64,000 nt of DNA from PALSA-188 sp963720075 (GTDB lineage Bacteria > Acidobacteriota > Terriglobia > Terriglobales > Acidobacteriaceae), in assembly GCA_963720075.1 (NCBI GenBank), contig CAVREG010000016.1, positions 496,001-560,000 of the forward strand. Direction: 5' to 3'. A program made the translations under genes and the position numbers. The notes under the pieces are model-generated. The model made no database searches. It saw only the letters and a program-made list of their open reading frames with translations, and had not been told where the DNA came from. Below, one piece after another: positions 1-8,662 of this stretch (its first letter is position 1; every line of letters starts with the position of its first letter).

Positions 1-689
1 TAAACGATTGCCTCTGCCTGCTGCGCTTCCCGGACCGCATCTTTGTAAGTGACTTTGCTCATGGTATCGCCGCCGTCGGTGATTACCACCATGACCTTTC
101 TCCCCTGCCTTGGTTCAAGCGCCTCCGCGCCCAGGTACAGCGCGTCGTAAAGTGCTGTCGCTGCACCAAGCTTAAGCCGATCAATGCCGCGATCAATCGT
201 TCTCAAATCCGGGGTAAAAGGGACGACTTCAGTCACAATCTCGTTGAATCCGTACAAAGACAGCGCATCCACCGGACGCAGGATTGCATGTGCGAATCGC
301 CGGGCAGAGGCCAATTCAAAAGGCAAATCTTTACGCGTGCTCAAGCTCGTGTCAATGTCCAGCACAATGGAAAGAGGCAAACCGGATTCTTTCGAGAAAA
401 CTGCAATTTTTTGGAGATTTCCATCCTCTCGCAAATCGAAGTTATCTTTTGTCAGGCTCGCAATTGGCGCACCCTGAGCGTCGGTTACTGTCACAAACAC
501 GTTCACCAACTTGACATCCACCTTAAAGGTGGTATCCGGCTGACTTTGGGTGTCCTCCTTTGGCCCCTTGGACGAGACATGGGGCGCTAGTTTCGGCGCA
601 CCCGATGGACTGGTAGCCCATGGCGGCTTGGGCACTTGGGCATGGCAAACAGCGACTGCCAGTGCAAAGACAGCAATCAGGCGTGGCAT
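1..689 (-). CDS. Secreted VWA-domain protein, C-terminus outside window
   Basis: The first 229 residues of a von Willebrand factor A protein are present; the rest lies beyond the left edge. The ATG at 689 opens a signal peptide (MPRLIAVFALAVAVCHAQ). A Pro/Ser-rich linker follows, then a beta-rich stretch (residues 55-100) and the VWA fold. A MIDAS-like DxSxS is seen as DTSLS (113-117), and the strand VVITDGGDT lies near 201-209. This layout matches the acidobacterial VWFA-related family (TIGR03436), whose function is not established; metal-dependent binding outside the membrane is an inference. It is the last of three minus-strand genes (Rieske, MoaD-MoaE, VWA), 88 bp below MoaD-MoaE, so co-transcription is possible but not shown. 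Confidence 0.85.
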   Translation of the reverse strand, partial: MPRLIAVFALAVAVCHAQVPKPPWATSPSGAPKLAPHVSSKGPKEDTQSQPDTTFKVDVKLVNVFVTVTDAQGAPIASLTKDNFDLREDGNLQKIAVFSKESGLPLSIVLDIDTSLSTRKDLPFELASARRFAHAILRPVDALSLYGFNEIVTEVVPFTPDLRTIDRGIDRLKLGAATALYDALYLGAEALEPRQGRKVMVVITDGGDTMSKVTYKDAVREAQQAEAIV

Positions 690-777
690 CAAGATTTGGA
701 TTCGTTTCGGCGTTTTCGCTTGAATACTTGTCTAGACAAGCTCTGCCGTTAGATGCACGTGTTTTTCAATGGGTGCC

Positions 778-1497
778 TTATCTGCCGGGAATTTCGTCGG
801 GAAAAGGTTCGCCATCCGCCCACACCGCGCCGTCTTCAAAGTATTCTTTCTTCCAGATTGGCACGGTTCGTTTGAGCGTGTCTATCAACCACCGGCAGGC
901 GTCAAACGCGGCCGCCCTGTGTTCCGAAGAGACCACAATGAGCACGCTGGTTTCGCCGATTGACAGCCGCCCGAGCCGGTGAACTATTCTGACGTCCCTA
1001 ACTTTAAACTCCCTGACTGCCTCTTCAGCCAACGATTCCATCTGTTTGAGCGCCATCTCTTCATACGACTCGTAATCCAGATAGAGAGTCCGGCGGCCGC
1101 GAGTATGGTCGCGCACAATTCCCTCAAAGACCACGGCAGCGCCGTCAGCGGGCGCTTTGAGATCTTCGAGAACCTGCCGCGTATTAATTTTTTCGCGGAC
1201 AATCGCAGTACGAGCATCAGTCGAAGGAACGTGGCTCGAATTTCCAGTTGAGCCGCCGCTCACCGGAGGCAACAATGCAATCTCGTCTCCGTTCTTCAAT
1301 TTTGTAGCACGACTCGCATATTCCTGATTTACGGAAATTGCAATTGAGGAAAGGAACTTTTCGAGGTTAGGATTCGCTTCCCGATAGTGCCGGACCAAGT
1401 CTTCCAGTGTGGCATTTGCCGGAAGAACAAGAACGTCGGATTCCCGCCGTACAACATCTTTCAACGCTCCGAAAAATAGGACTCGCACTTCCATCAA
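778..1497 (-). CDS. Fused molybdopterin synthase, MoaD-MoaE
   Basis: One 239-residue protein carries both halves of molybdopterin synthase, which inserts two sulfurs into precursor Z (cPMP) during molybdenum cofactor synthesis. Residues 1-82 are the ubiquitin-like MoaD sulfur carrier ending in the classical Gly-Gly (81-82). A Ser/Thr-rich linker (83-95) follows, then MoaE (about 98-239) with the typical GIVRDHTRG, HRLG and PIWKKE segments. In free MoaD the C-terminal Gly is thiocarboxylated, so here the Gly-Gly is internal and would need cleavage after Gly82. The same arrangement is known for mycobacterial MoaX, which is cleaved at its Gly-Gly. The gene starts 10 bp below the Rieske gene. Confidence 0.9.
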   Translation of the reverse strand: MMEVRVLFFGALKDVVRRESDVLVLPANATLEDLVRHYREANPNLEKFLSSIAISVNQEYASRATKLKNGDEIALLPPVSGGSTGNSSHVPSTDARTAIVREKINTRQVLEDLKAPADGAAVVFEGIVRDHTRGRRTLYLDYESYEEMALKQMESLAEEAVREFKVRDVRIVHRLGRLSIGETSVLIVVSSEHRAAAFDACRWLIDTLKRTVPIWKKEYFEDGAVWADGEPFPDEIPGR

Positions 1498-1507
1498 AAA
1501 TTAATTC

Positions 1508-1816
1508 TCAAATCTCAATCATCACGCTGCCGTTTTCAATCTTCACCGGATATACCGCAACTTTCGCGTTTGGATCATGCGCCGCTTCCCCAGTCTTCGG
1601 ATCCCATTGCCATCCGTGCCACGGGCACACGATTTTATTTCCTTCAATCGTCCCTTGCCCCAGCGGCCCGCCACGGTGCAGGCATATATTGTCCATCGCG
1701 GTGATCACACCGTTCACGTTGGCGACGCAAATTGGCATATTGCCACAGGAAAATTCTCTGGCTTCGCCTTCCGGCGGCAGTTCAGACTCAGCAGCAAGCT
1801 TTACGTATTCCGGCAT
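1508..1816 (-). CDS. Rieske [2Fe-2S] ferredoxin-like protein
   Basis: This 102-residue soluble protein is a stand-alone Rieske domain of the NirD/biphenyl-dioxygenase ferredoxin type. The cluster ligands are visible as C45-x-H47 and C64-x-x-H67 (CLHRGG and CPWHGWQWD), with the Pro loop and the WD after the second box typical of the low-potential group. It would pass electrons to an oxygenase or reductase that is not encoded nearby. No signal peptide or membrane segment is present, so it is cytoplasmic. It lies 10 bp upstream of the MoaD-MoaE gene on the same strand, suggesting one transcript; a link between the two functions is speculation. The upstream 123 bp are shared with the divergent glycosyltransferase gene. 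Confidence 0.88.
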   Translation of the reverse strand: MPEYVKLAAESELPPEGEAREFSCGNMPICVANVNGVITAMDNICLHRGGPLGQGTIEGNKIVCPWHGWQWDPKTGEAAHDPNAKVAVYPVKIENGSVMIEI

Positions 1817-1939
1817 AGTTTAGAAGGGCGCTCAACTGATTATTGCTCAAATTGCGACTGATCAGCTACAAATGAACCATCCTGAACATCGAAGGATTGT
1901 TTCCACACACTGCTCCTCTGCAGCTGGCTCATTATCGCG

Positions 1940-3232
1940 ATGCCATCTCTTGACAGCTTGAGTTTAAAGGCTACTTGGCTGAAAATCCGCGATTCTCTTT
2001 TCTGGATGGTAGCCATCGCGTTCCTCTTGCGATTCGCGTACATCCTCATTGCCCACACGTATAGATTCAAAACTACCGAGGATAATTTCAGCTTTGGATT
2101 CGAGATGGGCCGTATTGGCCGCGCTTTGGCTCAGGGGCAAGGATTCAGCAATCCCTTTCATGGAGTGACCGGCCCAACTGCGTGGGAGCCGCCGCTTTAT
2201 CCTTTCCTTATCGCCGGCGTTTTCAAATTGTTCGGAGTTTACAGCAAGACTTCCGCAATTTTTCTTCTCAGCATCAACAGCATTTTTTCGGCGATGACTT
2301 GTATTCCGATTTTTCTCATCGCAAAGCGATGCTTTGACCAAAAGATCGCGCGATGGACCTCCTGGCTTTGGGCGCTGCTGCCGCCAGTGATGTTCTGGTC
2401 CACGCGCTGGATTTGGGAGACCAGTCTCGCCGCACTTTTGCTTGCGGTTATTTTCTGGCTGACCCTCGTGGCGGAAGAGAGAAATGGAATTCGTCCATGG
2501 ATTCAGTTCGGATTTCTGTGGGGCGTTGCGGCGCTGACGAATACTTCCCTGCTGGCCTTTCTGCCGGCGTCCGGGCTGTGGATTTGCTATCACCGCTTTC
2601 GCCGGGGAAAGCATTTTCTTGCCGGAGCAATCGCGTCGGCTGCCGTGTTTGCAATTTGCGTTGCTCCCTGGATCGCTCGTGACTATCAAACTTTCGGAAA
2701 GTTTATTTTTATTCGATCGAATTTCGGGGCTGAATTGCGTCTCGGCAACGGTCCCGGAGCAGACGGCACTTGGATGGTGTATCTGCATCCCACCCAGAAT
2801 GTTTATCAACTGCGCCTCTACCGCCAAATGGGCGAGATAGCGTATGTTGCTGAACGCAAGCGAGAGGCCATCGCTTTCATCCGCGAGGATTATAGACGCT
2901 TCGCGATGTTATCCGTCAAGCGCTTCATATATTACTGGGCCGGACTTCCGCGATTGGCGAAGAACCCGGCGCTTGCTCCGTTCAAGAACTCAATCTTTCT
3001 CGCGTCTTCCCTGCTAGGGTTCTGGGGACTAGGCCGCGCCTTGCGCAAGCGGCGCACTGGAGCATGGTTATTTTTCTGGCTGATACTCTGTTATCCACTG
3101 GTGTATTACTTTGTGTTTCCCCATCCGCGTTATCGTCATCCGATTGAACCGGAGCTAGGGATCCTGATCGTGTACGTGATATCGGAAGCTGAGAAAAAAC
3201 GTCAGCCGTTGAAGGCAAAGGGAATCACGTAG
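1940..3232 (+). CDS. Membrane glycosyltransferase, GT39/ArnT-like (GT-C fold)
   Basis: This is a 430-residue polytopic membrane protein of the dolichyl/undecaprenyl-phosphate mannosyltransferase (PMT, ArnT) superfamily. A first membrane helix (about 20-38) is followed by an extracytoplasmic loop with acidic residues (TTEDNFSFGFEMGRIGRA) and the GQGFSNPF / GPTAWEPPLYPF signature, where the catalytic acidic residue and acceptor loop of GT-C enzymes lie. About ten further hydrophobic helices end near FFWLILCYPLVYYFVFPHPRYRHP. It probably moves a sugar from a polyprenyl-phosphate donor to a lipid or protein outside the membrane; donor and acceptor cannot be told from sequence. There is no clear Shine-Dalgarno sequence before the ATG. 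It is divergent from the Rieske gene. Confidence 0.85.
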   Translation: MPSLDSLSLKATWLKIRDSLFWMVAIAFLLRFAYILIAHTYRFKTTEDNFSFGFEMGRIGRALAQGQGFSNPFHGVTGPTAWEPPLYPFLIAGVFKLFGVYSKTSAIFLLSINSIFSAMTCIPIFLIAKRCFDQKIARWTSWLWALLPPVMFWSTRWIWETSLAALLLAVIFWLTLVAEERNGIRPWIQFGFLWGVAALTNTSLLAFLPASGLWICYHRFRRGKHFLAGAIASAAVFAICVAPWIARDYQTFGKFIFIRSNFGAELRLGNGPGADGTWMVYLHPTQNVYQLRLYRQMGEIAYVAERKREAIAFIREDYRRFAMLSVKRFIYYWAGLPRLAKNPALAPFKNSIFLASSLLGFWGLGRALRKRRTGAWLFFWLILCYPLVYYFVFPHPRYRHPIEPELGILIVYVISEAEKKRQPLKAKGIT

Positions 3233-3305
3233 GGAGATGCTCTCGGCTGTCCAGCGAGAATCCCTGTAATTATTCCATCCGCTGCTACTCACCATTTTCC
3301 ATCTG

Positions 3306-3515
3306 ATGCAAGGATCCATCGGCGACGATTTCGGTCTTCATGAACATGATCATTTCATCGGCCACAACCTGCGTGGTGAGCTTGGCGGTGGGGGAACCAG
3401 AATTAAGCTGAACAATGTGAACGGGAAGATCGAGATCCGGCATAACAGCGACGGTCGAGCGCTCAGCCCCGCGAAGGACTCCGGTGGCAGCGATCGTGAC
3501 CGCGACGACATTTAG
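3306..3515 (+). pseudogene. Remnant of a DUF4097-type beta-strand-repeat protein (C-terminal end)
   Basis: A 69-codon reading frame translates to a tail (GGGGTRIKLNNVNGKIEIRHNSDG, here split for length as GGGGTRIKLNNVNG then KIEIRHNSDGRALSPAKD) that I recognise as the usual end of acidobacterial DUF4097 (LiaG-like) proteins. A full member has 250-350 residues and a signal peptide; only the last repeat remains. The 73 bp between the glycosyltransferase stop and this frame hold no further part of the domain in frame. It is probably a decayed gene end left by a deletion. Recognition is from memory of the family, so confidence is moderate. Confidence 0.4.
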
Positions 3516-3707
3516 ATAGCTATCAATATCTCGCTTTCTAACAATAAACGGTGTTGGCTTCTGCCAGAAGAGGCGTCTTTCTTGCTTCCGGCAGCCCCAT
3601 AATGCAATCCAGCCTCAGGAAAACTGCGTTCCCACAGTCAGAACTTGGTCCTCCATCCCCTCCGGCATAGTAAAGTGGTAACAGACCAATTTCCACGAAG
3701 GAACCCA

Positions 3708-5534
3708 TTGAGTTCAGGCATTCGCAACATCGCAATTATCGCGCACGTGGATCATGGCAAGACCACTTTGGTGGATGCCATGCTTCGGCAGAGCGGAACG
3801 TTCCGCTCGAATGAGACCATGATTGAACGGGTCATGGACTCGAACGACCTTGAGCGTGAACGCGGCATAACAATTCTCGCCAAGAATACGGCGATTTTCT
3901 ATCACGATATCAAGATCAATATCGTGGATACGCCTGGCCACAGCGACTTTGGCGGCGAAGTCGAACGCGCTCTCAAGATGGTGGATGGGGTCATGCTGCT
4001 GGTGGACGCCAGCGAAGGCCCGTTACCGCAAACACGATACGTATTGAGCAAGGCTCTTGAAGGGCAACTCCAGCCGATTTTGGTAATCAATAAAATTGAC
4101 CGCTCTGATGCGCGACCACAGGAAGTGTTGAACGAAGTTTACGATCTTTTCATTGATCTGGATGCGGAAGAAGAGCAGCTCGATTTCCCAGTCCTTTACA
4201 CTAATGCGAAAGCTGGCACAGCCTCTCTCGACATAAAGGGCGGAGGCGAGAATCTCCAGCTCCTGTTCGAGACTATTGTTCAGACTATTCCCGCACCGAC
4301 CGGCGATGCCTCTGGGCCATTGCAAATCTTGGTCGCAAATCTCGACTACAGCGACTACCTGGGACGGCTCGCCATCGCCCGCGTTTTTAACGGCCGGATG
4401 TTTACCGGCGAAGAAGTCGGCATCGCCAAGCTCGACGGGACTTTGCAAAAAACCAAAATCACGAAGCTGTTTTCGTTCTCTGGCTTGAAACGTACTGACA
4501 TTACGGAAACAACGCTGGGCGACATTATCGCCGTCGCGGGAGTCGAAGGAATCACCATCGGCGAAACTATCACAGACGCTGAGAATCCATCGCCGCTGCC
4601 GCCGATCACAATTGATGAGCCGACAATCGCGATGTTGTTTACCGTGAACACATCGCCGTTCGCCGGGCTGGAAGGGACGTATGTAACTTCGCGCAATCTG
4701 CGCGATCGCCTTCAGAAAGAGTTGCTCACTAACGTTTCGTTGCGCGTGCAAGATACTGACACAACCGATTCGTTCATCGTCGCCGGACGCGGAGAGTTAC
4801 AGCTTTCGATCTTGATCGAAATGATGCGCCGTGAAGGCTACGAGCTCATGGTCGGCAAGCCCGAGATTGTGACCAAGCGAGTAAACGGGAAATTAATGGA
4901 GCCGGTCGAGCGCTTGACCATTGACGTTCCAGAAGGCTTTGTAGGGGTGGTCATGGAACAATTGGGCTCTCGCAAAAGCGAAGTTCTCAACATGCACAAC
5001 CATGGCTATGGGCGCGTACGAATTGAATTTCGGGTGCCAAGCCGGGGCCTGATTGGCCTGCGCAGCCAGTTGCTCACCGACACCCGCGGAACTATCGTGA
5101 TGAATTCCCTTTTTGACGGCTATACCGAATGGCAGGGCGAAATTCCTCATCGCCTCACAGGAGCTTTGGTCGCAGATCGTGCCGGCGTCACCACGCCCTA
5201 TTCTCTTTACAATTTGCAAGAGCGCGGCGAGTTATTCGTGGGCGCAACCATTGATGTTTACGAAGGCATGATCATCGGCGAGAATGCAAAGGACTCTGAT
5301 CTGGACGTAAACGTCGTGCGTGAGAAAAAGCTGACTAACATGCGGTCTTCCACCGCGGATATTGCGGTGCGTTTGGTCCCGTTCCGCCAGCTCAATCTGG
5401 AGCAGGCAATCGAGTTCATCGCCGACGACGAGTTCGTCGAAGTGACTCCAAAATCGCTTCGTCTGCGGAAAAAAATCCTGCAGGCAAACAGGAGGAAGAG
5501 AAGTTCGATGGAAACTGTGGAGGAGCGCGGCTAA
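3708..5534 (+). CDS. typA: Ribosome-associated GTPase TypA/BipA
   Basis: This translational GTPase binds the ribosome and helps 50S assembly and growth under stress. The 608-residue product has the G motifs at AHVDHGKTT (12-20), RGIT (52-55), DTPGH (74-78) and NKID (128-131), then EF-G-like domains II, III and V and the TypA C-terminal domain. I place the start at TTG 3708, which gives (M)SSGIRNIAIIAHVDHG, the standard TypA N-terminus, and has AAGGAA 5 bp upstream. An ATG at 3645 in the same frame would add 21 residues of non-homologous sequence. It ends 26 bp from the convergent ftcD gene. Confidence 0.96.
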   Translation: MSSGIRNIAIIAHVDHGKTTLVDAMLRQSGTFRSNETMIERVMDSNDLERERGITILAKNTAIFYHDIKINIVDTPGHSDFGGEVERALKMVDGVMLLVDASEGPLPQTRYVLSKALEGQLQPILVINKIDRSDARPQEVLNEVYDLFIDLDAEEEQLDFPVLYTNAKAGTASLDIKGGGENLQLLFETIVQTIPAPTGDASGPLQILVANLDYSDYLGRLAIARVFNGRMFTGEEVGIAKLDGTLQKTKITKLFSFSGLKRTDITETTLGDIIAVAGVEGITIGETITDAENPSPLPPITIDEPTIAMLFTVNTSPFAGLEGTYVTSRNLRDRLQKELLTNVSLRVQDTDTTDSFIVAGRGELQLSILIEMMRREGYELMVGKPEIVTKRVNGKLMEPVERLTIDVPEGFVGVVMEQLGSRKSEVLNMHNHGYGRVRIEFRVPSRGLIGLRSQLLTDTRGTIVMNSLFDGYTEWQGEIPHRLTGALVADRAGVTTPYSLYNLQERGELFVGATIDVYEGMIIGENAKDSDLDVNVVREKKLTNMRSSTADIAVRLVPFRQLNLEQAIEFIADDEFVEVTPKSLRLRKKILQANRRKRSSMETVEERG

Positions 5535-5559
5535 CGTGGCCGGGTAGGAGAAGCTGTCC

Positions 5560-7032
5560 TCATCGCTTTAGCGCTACCGTCCTGCCTTTCACATCCGCTG
5601 CAAACGATTCGTCCTTCAATGACTCCAAGTTGATCTCCACATTTGCCAGCGCGCCTTCGATCGCGGCGCGAGCCAGTGCTATCGCGGTCGTGAGATCAGA
5701 TTTCATATTCGGATTCGTTATCGGCTTCAGTCGCTCAGCAATCGCTAAGACTTGCGATGCCTTTTCCGCGACAGTAAGAGGAACCATCGTGGCTTGCTTC
5801 AGCGCAGCATTGATAACGCCTCCCCCATCTTGTATTTCCTTCGCGTGCTTGTAGGCTTTCATCACCGCGCCGTAAGACTCTGCATCAGAATTGATCGCGC
5901 TTTTCAATTCTTCGCGTAACGCTGCTAGCTTGGCGATTGCTGCGGTCAACTCGACTTCATATTGCAGATAGGCTTTCTTTCCGCGTGACAGCGAAGCTAC
6001 CATTGTCGCTAACCCTGCAGCCATGGCCGCGCTTGCCGCTGCGGCACTGCCGCCGCCCGGCGTTGCCGTCGAAGTCGCGAGCTGTTCAATGAACGGCTCT
6101 ACGCCAGCGAGAAATCCACCCACTGCTGTCTTCCCACCCATTACGGCGGACAACCGATTTTCAAGGATCATGGACGCATCAAAATTTTCCACTTGCAGAA
6201 ACCATTCCGCCGCTGTTTCCAACGCCTTCTTCGGAATCAATCCCACAATCTCGCTGCTGACGACACCCACCCCATGCCGCGCGGCTTCCCGCTTTACCAG
6301 TTCAAAAACACGATGAATCGGTGTCTGCTCAAAATCGGTCAGATTCATGGACACCTGGGCCAGCCCTCGAACCAGAAACCCAGCACCCTTTACGAAGCGC
6401 AAGCCGCCGCTGGACGAGCGCACGGCTTTGGCCACCTGTTTTGCAATTTGGACATCGGCAGTGTTAAGAAAAATGTTGTAAGCGATCAGCGCCTTGCGCG
6501 CGCCCACCACCACGGCACCTGCTGTGGCGTGCAGCTTTGCTGCTCCGAAGTCAGGCTTGCGTGCGGGATTCGTGGCAATTTCCGCGCTTATGCCTTCAAA
6601 CTGTCCGCGGCGGATATATTCCAAATTCTGCCGCTCCGGAGAAGTTGCCGCCGCCTCATATAAATAAACCGGAACCTGATATCGCTTCCAAATTTCCGCC
6701 CCTGCATGGCGCGCCATCGCAACGCAATCTTCCAACGTAACCCCTTCAATTGGGATAAACGGAACAACATCCGCCGCTCCCAAGCGAGGGTGGGCTCCCG
6801 TGTGTCGAGTCAGATCCAATATCTCCGCAGCTTTACCCACTCCACGAATCGCAGCCTCCTGAATCGCCTCGCGTTCTCCGACCAGAGTGATCACGCAGCG
6901 ATTGTGGTCAGAGTCCATCTCTCGGTCGAGTAAATACACGCCGCCCATTTTCATGGCTTCGACGATCGCATCAACTTTCGATTTGTCGCGACCTTCAGAA
7001 AAATTCGGGACGCATTCGACAAGCGTTGACAT
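5560..7032 (-). CDS. ftcD: Glutamate formimidoyltransferase / formimidoyl-THF cyclodeaminase fusion
   Basis: This 490-residue enzyme couples the last step of histidine degradation to the folate pool. The formimidoyl group is moved from formiminoglutamate to tetrahydrofolate, which is then cyclised to methenyl-THF with release of ammonia. The transferase occupies residues 1 to about 300 (MSTLVECVPNFSEGRD start, RHTGAHPRLGAADVVPFIP motif). The cyclodeaminase follows from about 305 with the FIEQLATSTATPGGGSAAA stretch. The two domains are separate proteins in many bacteria and fused in animals, so this is the bifunctional form. No hut genes are nearby, and the gene stands alone between typA and the PagL-like gene. 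Confidence 0.93.
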   Translation of the reverse strand: MSTLVECVPNFSEGRDKSKVDAIVEAMKMGGVYLLDREMDSDHNRCVITLVGEREAIQEAAIRGVGKAAEILDLTRHTGAHPRLGAADVVPFIPIEGVTLEDCVAMARHAGAEIWKRYQVPVYLYEAAATSPERQNLEYIRRGQFEGISAEIATNPARKPDFGAAKLHATAGAVVVGARKALIAYNIFLNTADVQIAKQVAKAVRSSSGGLRFVKGAGFLVRGLAQVSMNLTDFEQTPIHRVFELVKREAARHGVGVVSSEIVGLIPKKALETAAEWFLQVENFDASMILENRLSAVMGGKTAVGGFLAGVEPFIEQLATSTATPGGGSAAAASAAMAAGLATMVASLSRGKKAYLQYEVELTAAIAKLAALREELKSAINSDAESYGAVMKAYKHAKEIQDGGGVINAALKQATMVPLTVAEKASQVLAIAERLKPITNPNMKSDLTTAIALARAAIEGALANVEINLESLKDESFAADVKGRTVALKR

Positions 7033-7140
7033 ACGCGAGAAGAATATCTGGCGAAGGTAGAGGCTGCAAGTTACGCCATGCGCGAGCGACTGTCGTGCGC
7101 GCTGCTCTCGATGGGGCTTGCCAAACGGTAAAGCCTGATC

Positions 7141-7181
7141 GGCGAGCCTTTGCTCGCCAGGACAGATGGGGACATCTGTCC
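7141..7181. repeat. Tandem perfect hairpins between pagL-like gene and ftcD
   Basis: Two perfect inverted repeats lie back to back: GGCGAGC/GCTCGCC (7141-7147 with 7152-7158) and GGACAGATG/CATCTGTCC (7160-7168 with 7173-7181), the second closed by the four-base loop GGGA. Neither is followed by a T-run on either strand, so an intrinsic terminator is less likely than a REP-like or transcript-stabilising element. They lie between two minus-strand genes. Confidence 0.6.
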
Positions 7182-7202
7182 CTACATGGGCTTTGCCGAT
7201 TT

Positions 7203-7793
7203 TTAATGCTTCAAGAATCTGCCGATTCCTAATCGCACCTGCACCGTATTGAGCCCGGGATTCGGGACTGCAAGCCCCGCATTCGAAACGTGCAGATATC
7301 GAACCTCCACGCTCCAGTTATATTTTTCTCCCAGCAGATGAGCCCCCAGCGCGGCCGAAGGAGTGAAGTTCACTGCGTTGGTGCCAGCAGGAACTTCGTG
7401 GTTGGTGAATAACACTCCACCACTCAATTCAAAATACGGGACGAATCGGCCTCGGGTCGCGAAATCCCATTTCAAATTTAGCGGATTAAATCCCGCGCCA
7501 TAAGCTGTGCCGGAAGGCTCATATTTGTTAGCCCCCTCAAAAACGAAAAATAGTGGCACCACATCCACAGCGTATTCAAAACGGCCGTTGAGAAAACCAG
7601 GACCATGCGGGCGAGTCAATATCCATCCATACCGGCCGCCTACGTTCCATACGGTTGTGTTAGCCGTACCTCCGGGAACCGAATGTCCTCCTCCGGTCCA
7701 TATTTCCATTTCATGTCCGCCATCTTCAGGACGCGATTGTGCTACGGCGAGTGAAGAGAGACATAGACTCAGAATAAGAACGATTCGCATCAC
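7203..7793 (-). CDS. Acyloxyacyl hydrolase / PagL-like lipid A deacylase, outer-membrane barrel
   Basis: This 196-residue protein has a signal peptide (to about residue 19, ...SLAVAQS) and alternating beta strands ending in an aromatic-poor GRFLKH. Near the end, RYLHVSNAGLAVPNPGLN is the PagL signature, with catalytic His168 and Ser170. PagL removes the 3-O-linked acyl chain of lipid A in the outer membrane. In Pseudomonas PagL the third catalytic residue is a Glu 12 positions after the Ser; here Asn182 stands there, as I recall for other environmental members of the family, so activity cannot be assumed. The family assignment is firm, the reaction less so. It is followed by tandem hairpins and ftcD. 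Confidence 0.8.
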   Translation of the reverse strand: MMRIVLILSLCLSSLAVAQSRPEDGGHEMEIWTGGGHSVPGGTANTTVWNVGGRYGWILTRPHGPGFLNGRFEYAVDVVPLFFVFEGANKYEPSGTAYGAGFNPLNLKWDFATRGRFVPYFELSGGVLFTNHEVPAGTNAVNFTPSAALGAHLLGEKYNWSVEVRYLHVSNAGLAVPNPGLNTVQVRLGIGRFLKH

Positions 7794-7848
7794 ATTTTTC
7801 GATTTAGATTCGTGGCACTGGTGAAGGCGGAGGCTTCAAAATAGATCG

Positions 7849-8607
7849 CTACAGCCCCAAACCGCCATCCACAGTCAAAATCTGCCCTGTTATAAAACTT
7901 GGCGCCGATGCAAAGAACAACACCGCTGCGGCAACGTCCTCCGCGACCCCGTTGCGTCGCATTGGGGTCTGTGTGGCCATTTTTTTCATAAACGCGGACG
8001 CCGATTTCTCCCGCAGATCAATCATTCCCGGCGCGACGCAATTGACACAGATTTCTGGCCCCAACGCCTTTGCCATCACCCGGGTAAGCATGTGAAGGGC
8101 GGCTTTGGATGAACAATAGTGAGCATGAGTCGCCCACGGGCGCGTTCCTCCCAACGATCCCAGGTTAATGATTTTGCCGCGGCGCTCGCGAAGCAGTTTC
8201 AGACTTGCCTGGGACACGAGAAAGGGCCCGCGAGCATTCGCGGCAAACATCGCATCCCATTGTTTGAGCGTAAGCTTTCCGAACTCGACAGTCTCGTAAT
8301 TGGCTGCGTTATTTACCAGGATGTCCAAGCCACCAAACTCTTTTTTGATTTCGCGAACCGTGCTGGCCACACTTTTTGGATCAGTAACGTCGCATCGTAA
8401 CGCGATCGAGCGCACCCCGAAACCTCCAAGGTCAATGACGGTGGACTGTGCTTCGCGAGATGAAGTCAAGAATGTAATAGCGACATCGGCCCCGGCAGCC
8501 GCCATCGCCAAAGCTGCGGCTCGTCCGAGACGGCGCGCCGCGCCCGTGATCAGCACAGACTTGCCTAGCAAAGGCTTGTCGTCAGATTGCACCTTGGTTG
8601 AGGACAT
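7849..8607 (-). CDS. SDR-family oxidoreductase, pteridine-reductase-like
   Basis: This is a classical NAD(P)-dependent short-chain dehydrogenase of 252 residues. It shows the cofactor loop TGAARRLG (21-28), NNAA (99-102), catalytic Ser151 and YCSSK (Tyr164, Lys168), plus the C-terminal GQILTVDGG. The TGxxRRxG form of the glycine loop, in place of TGxxxGxG, is typical of pteridine/dihydromonapterin reductases (PTR1/FolM), so reduction of a pterin is a reasonable guess. I chose ATG 8607; the frame stays open to 8685, but that extension is non-homologous and overlaps mutT. It is last in the minus-strand series hemQ, HAD, mutT, SDR. Confidence 0.88.
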   Translation of the reverse strand: MSSTKVQSDDKPLLGKSVLITGAARRLGRAAALAMAAAGADVAITFLTSSREAQSTVIDLGGFGVRSIALRCDVTDPKSVASTVREIKKEFGGLDILVNNAANYETVEFGKLTLKQWDAMFAANARGPFLVSQASLKLLRERRGKIINLGSLGGTRPWATHAHYCSSKAALHMLTRVMAKALGPEICVNCVAPGMIDLREKSASAFMKKMATQTPMRRNGVAEDVAAAVLFFASAPSFITGQILTVDGGLGL

Positions 8608-8662
8608 TGATGTTGGGATTGTAACCGCTTTGGCAGGCCCTGATTTGGGGATGGCAGGAGTT

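Noticed and set aside
1964..2827. 287-codon frame opposite the GT39 gene, and similar long antisense frames at 4023-4751 and 26536-27273
   Set aside because: They lie opposite well-supported genes, give low-complexity products and match no family; they are shadows of codon bias in GC-rich DNA.
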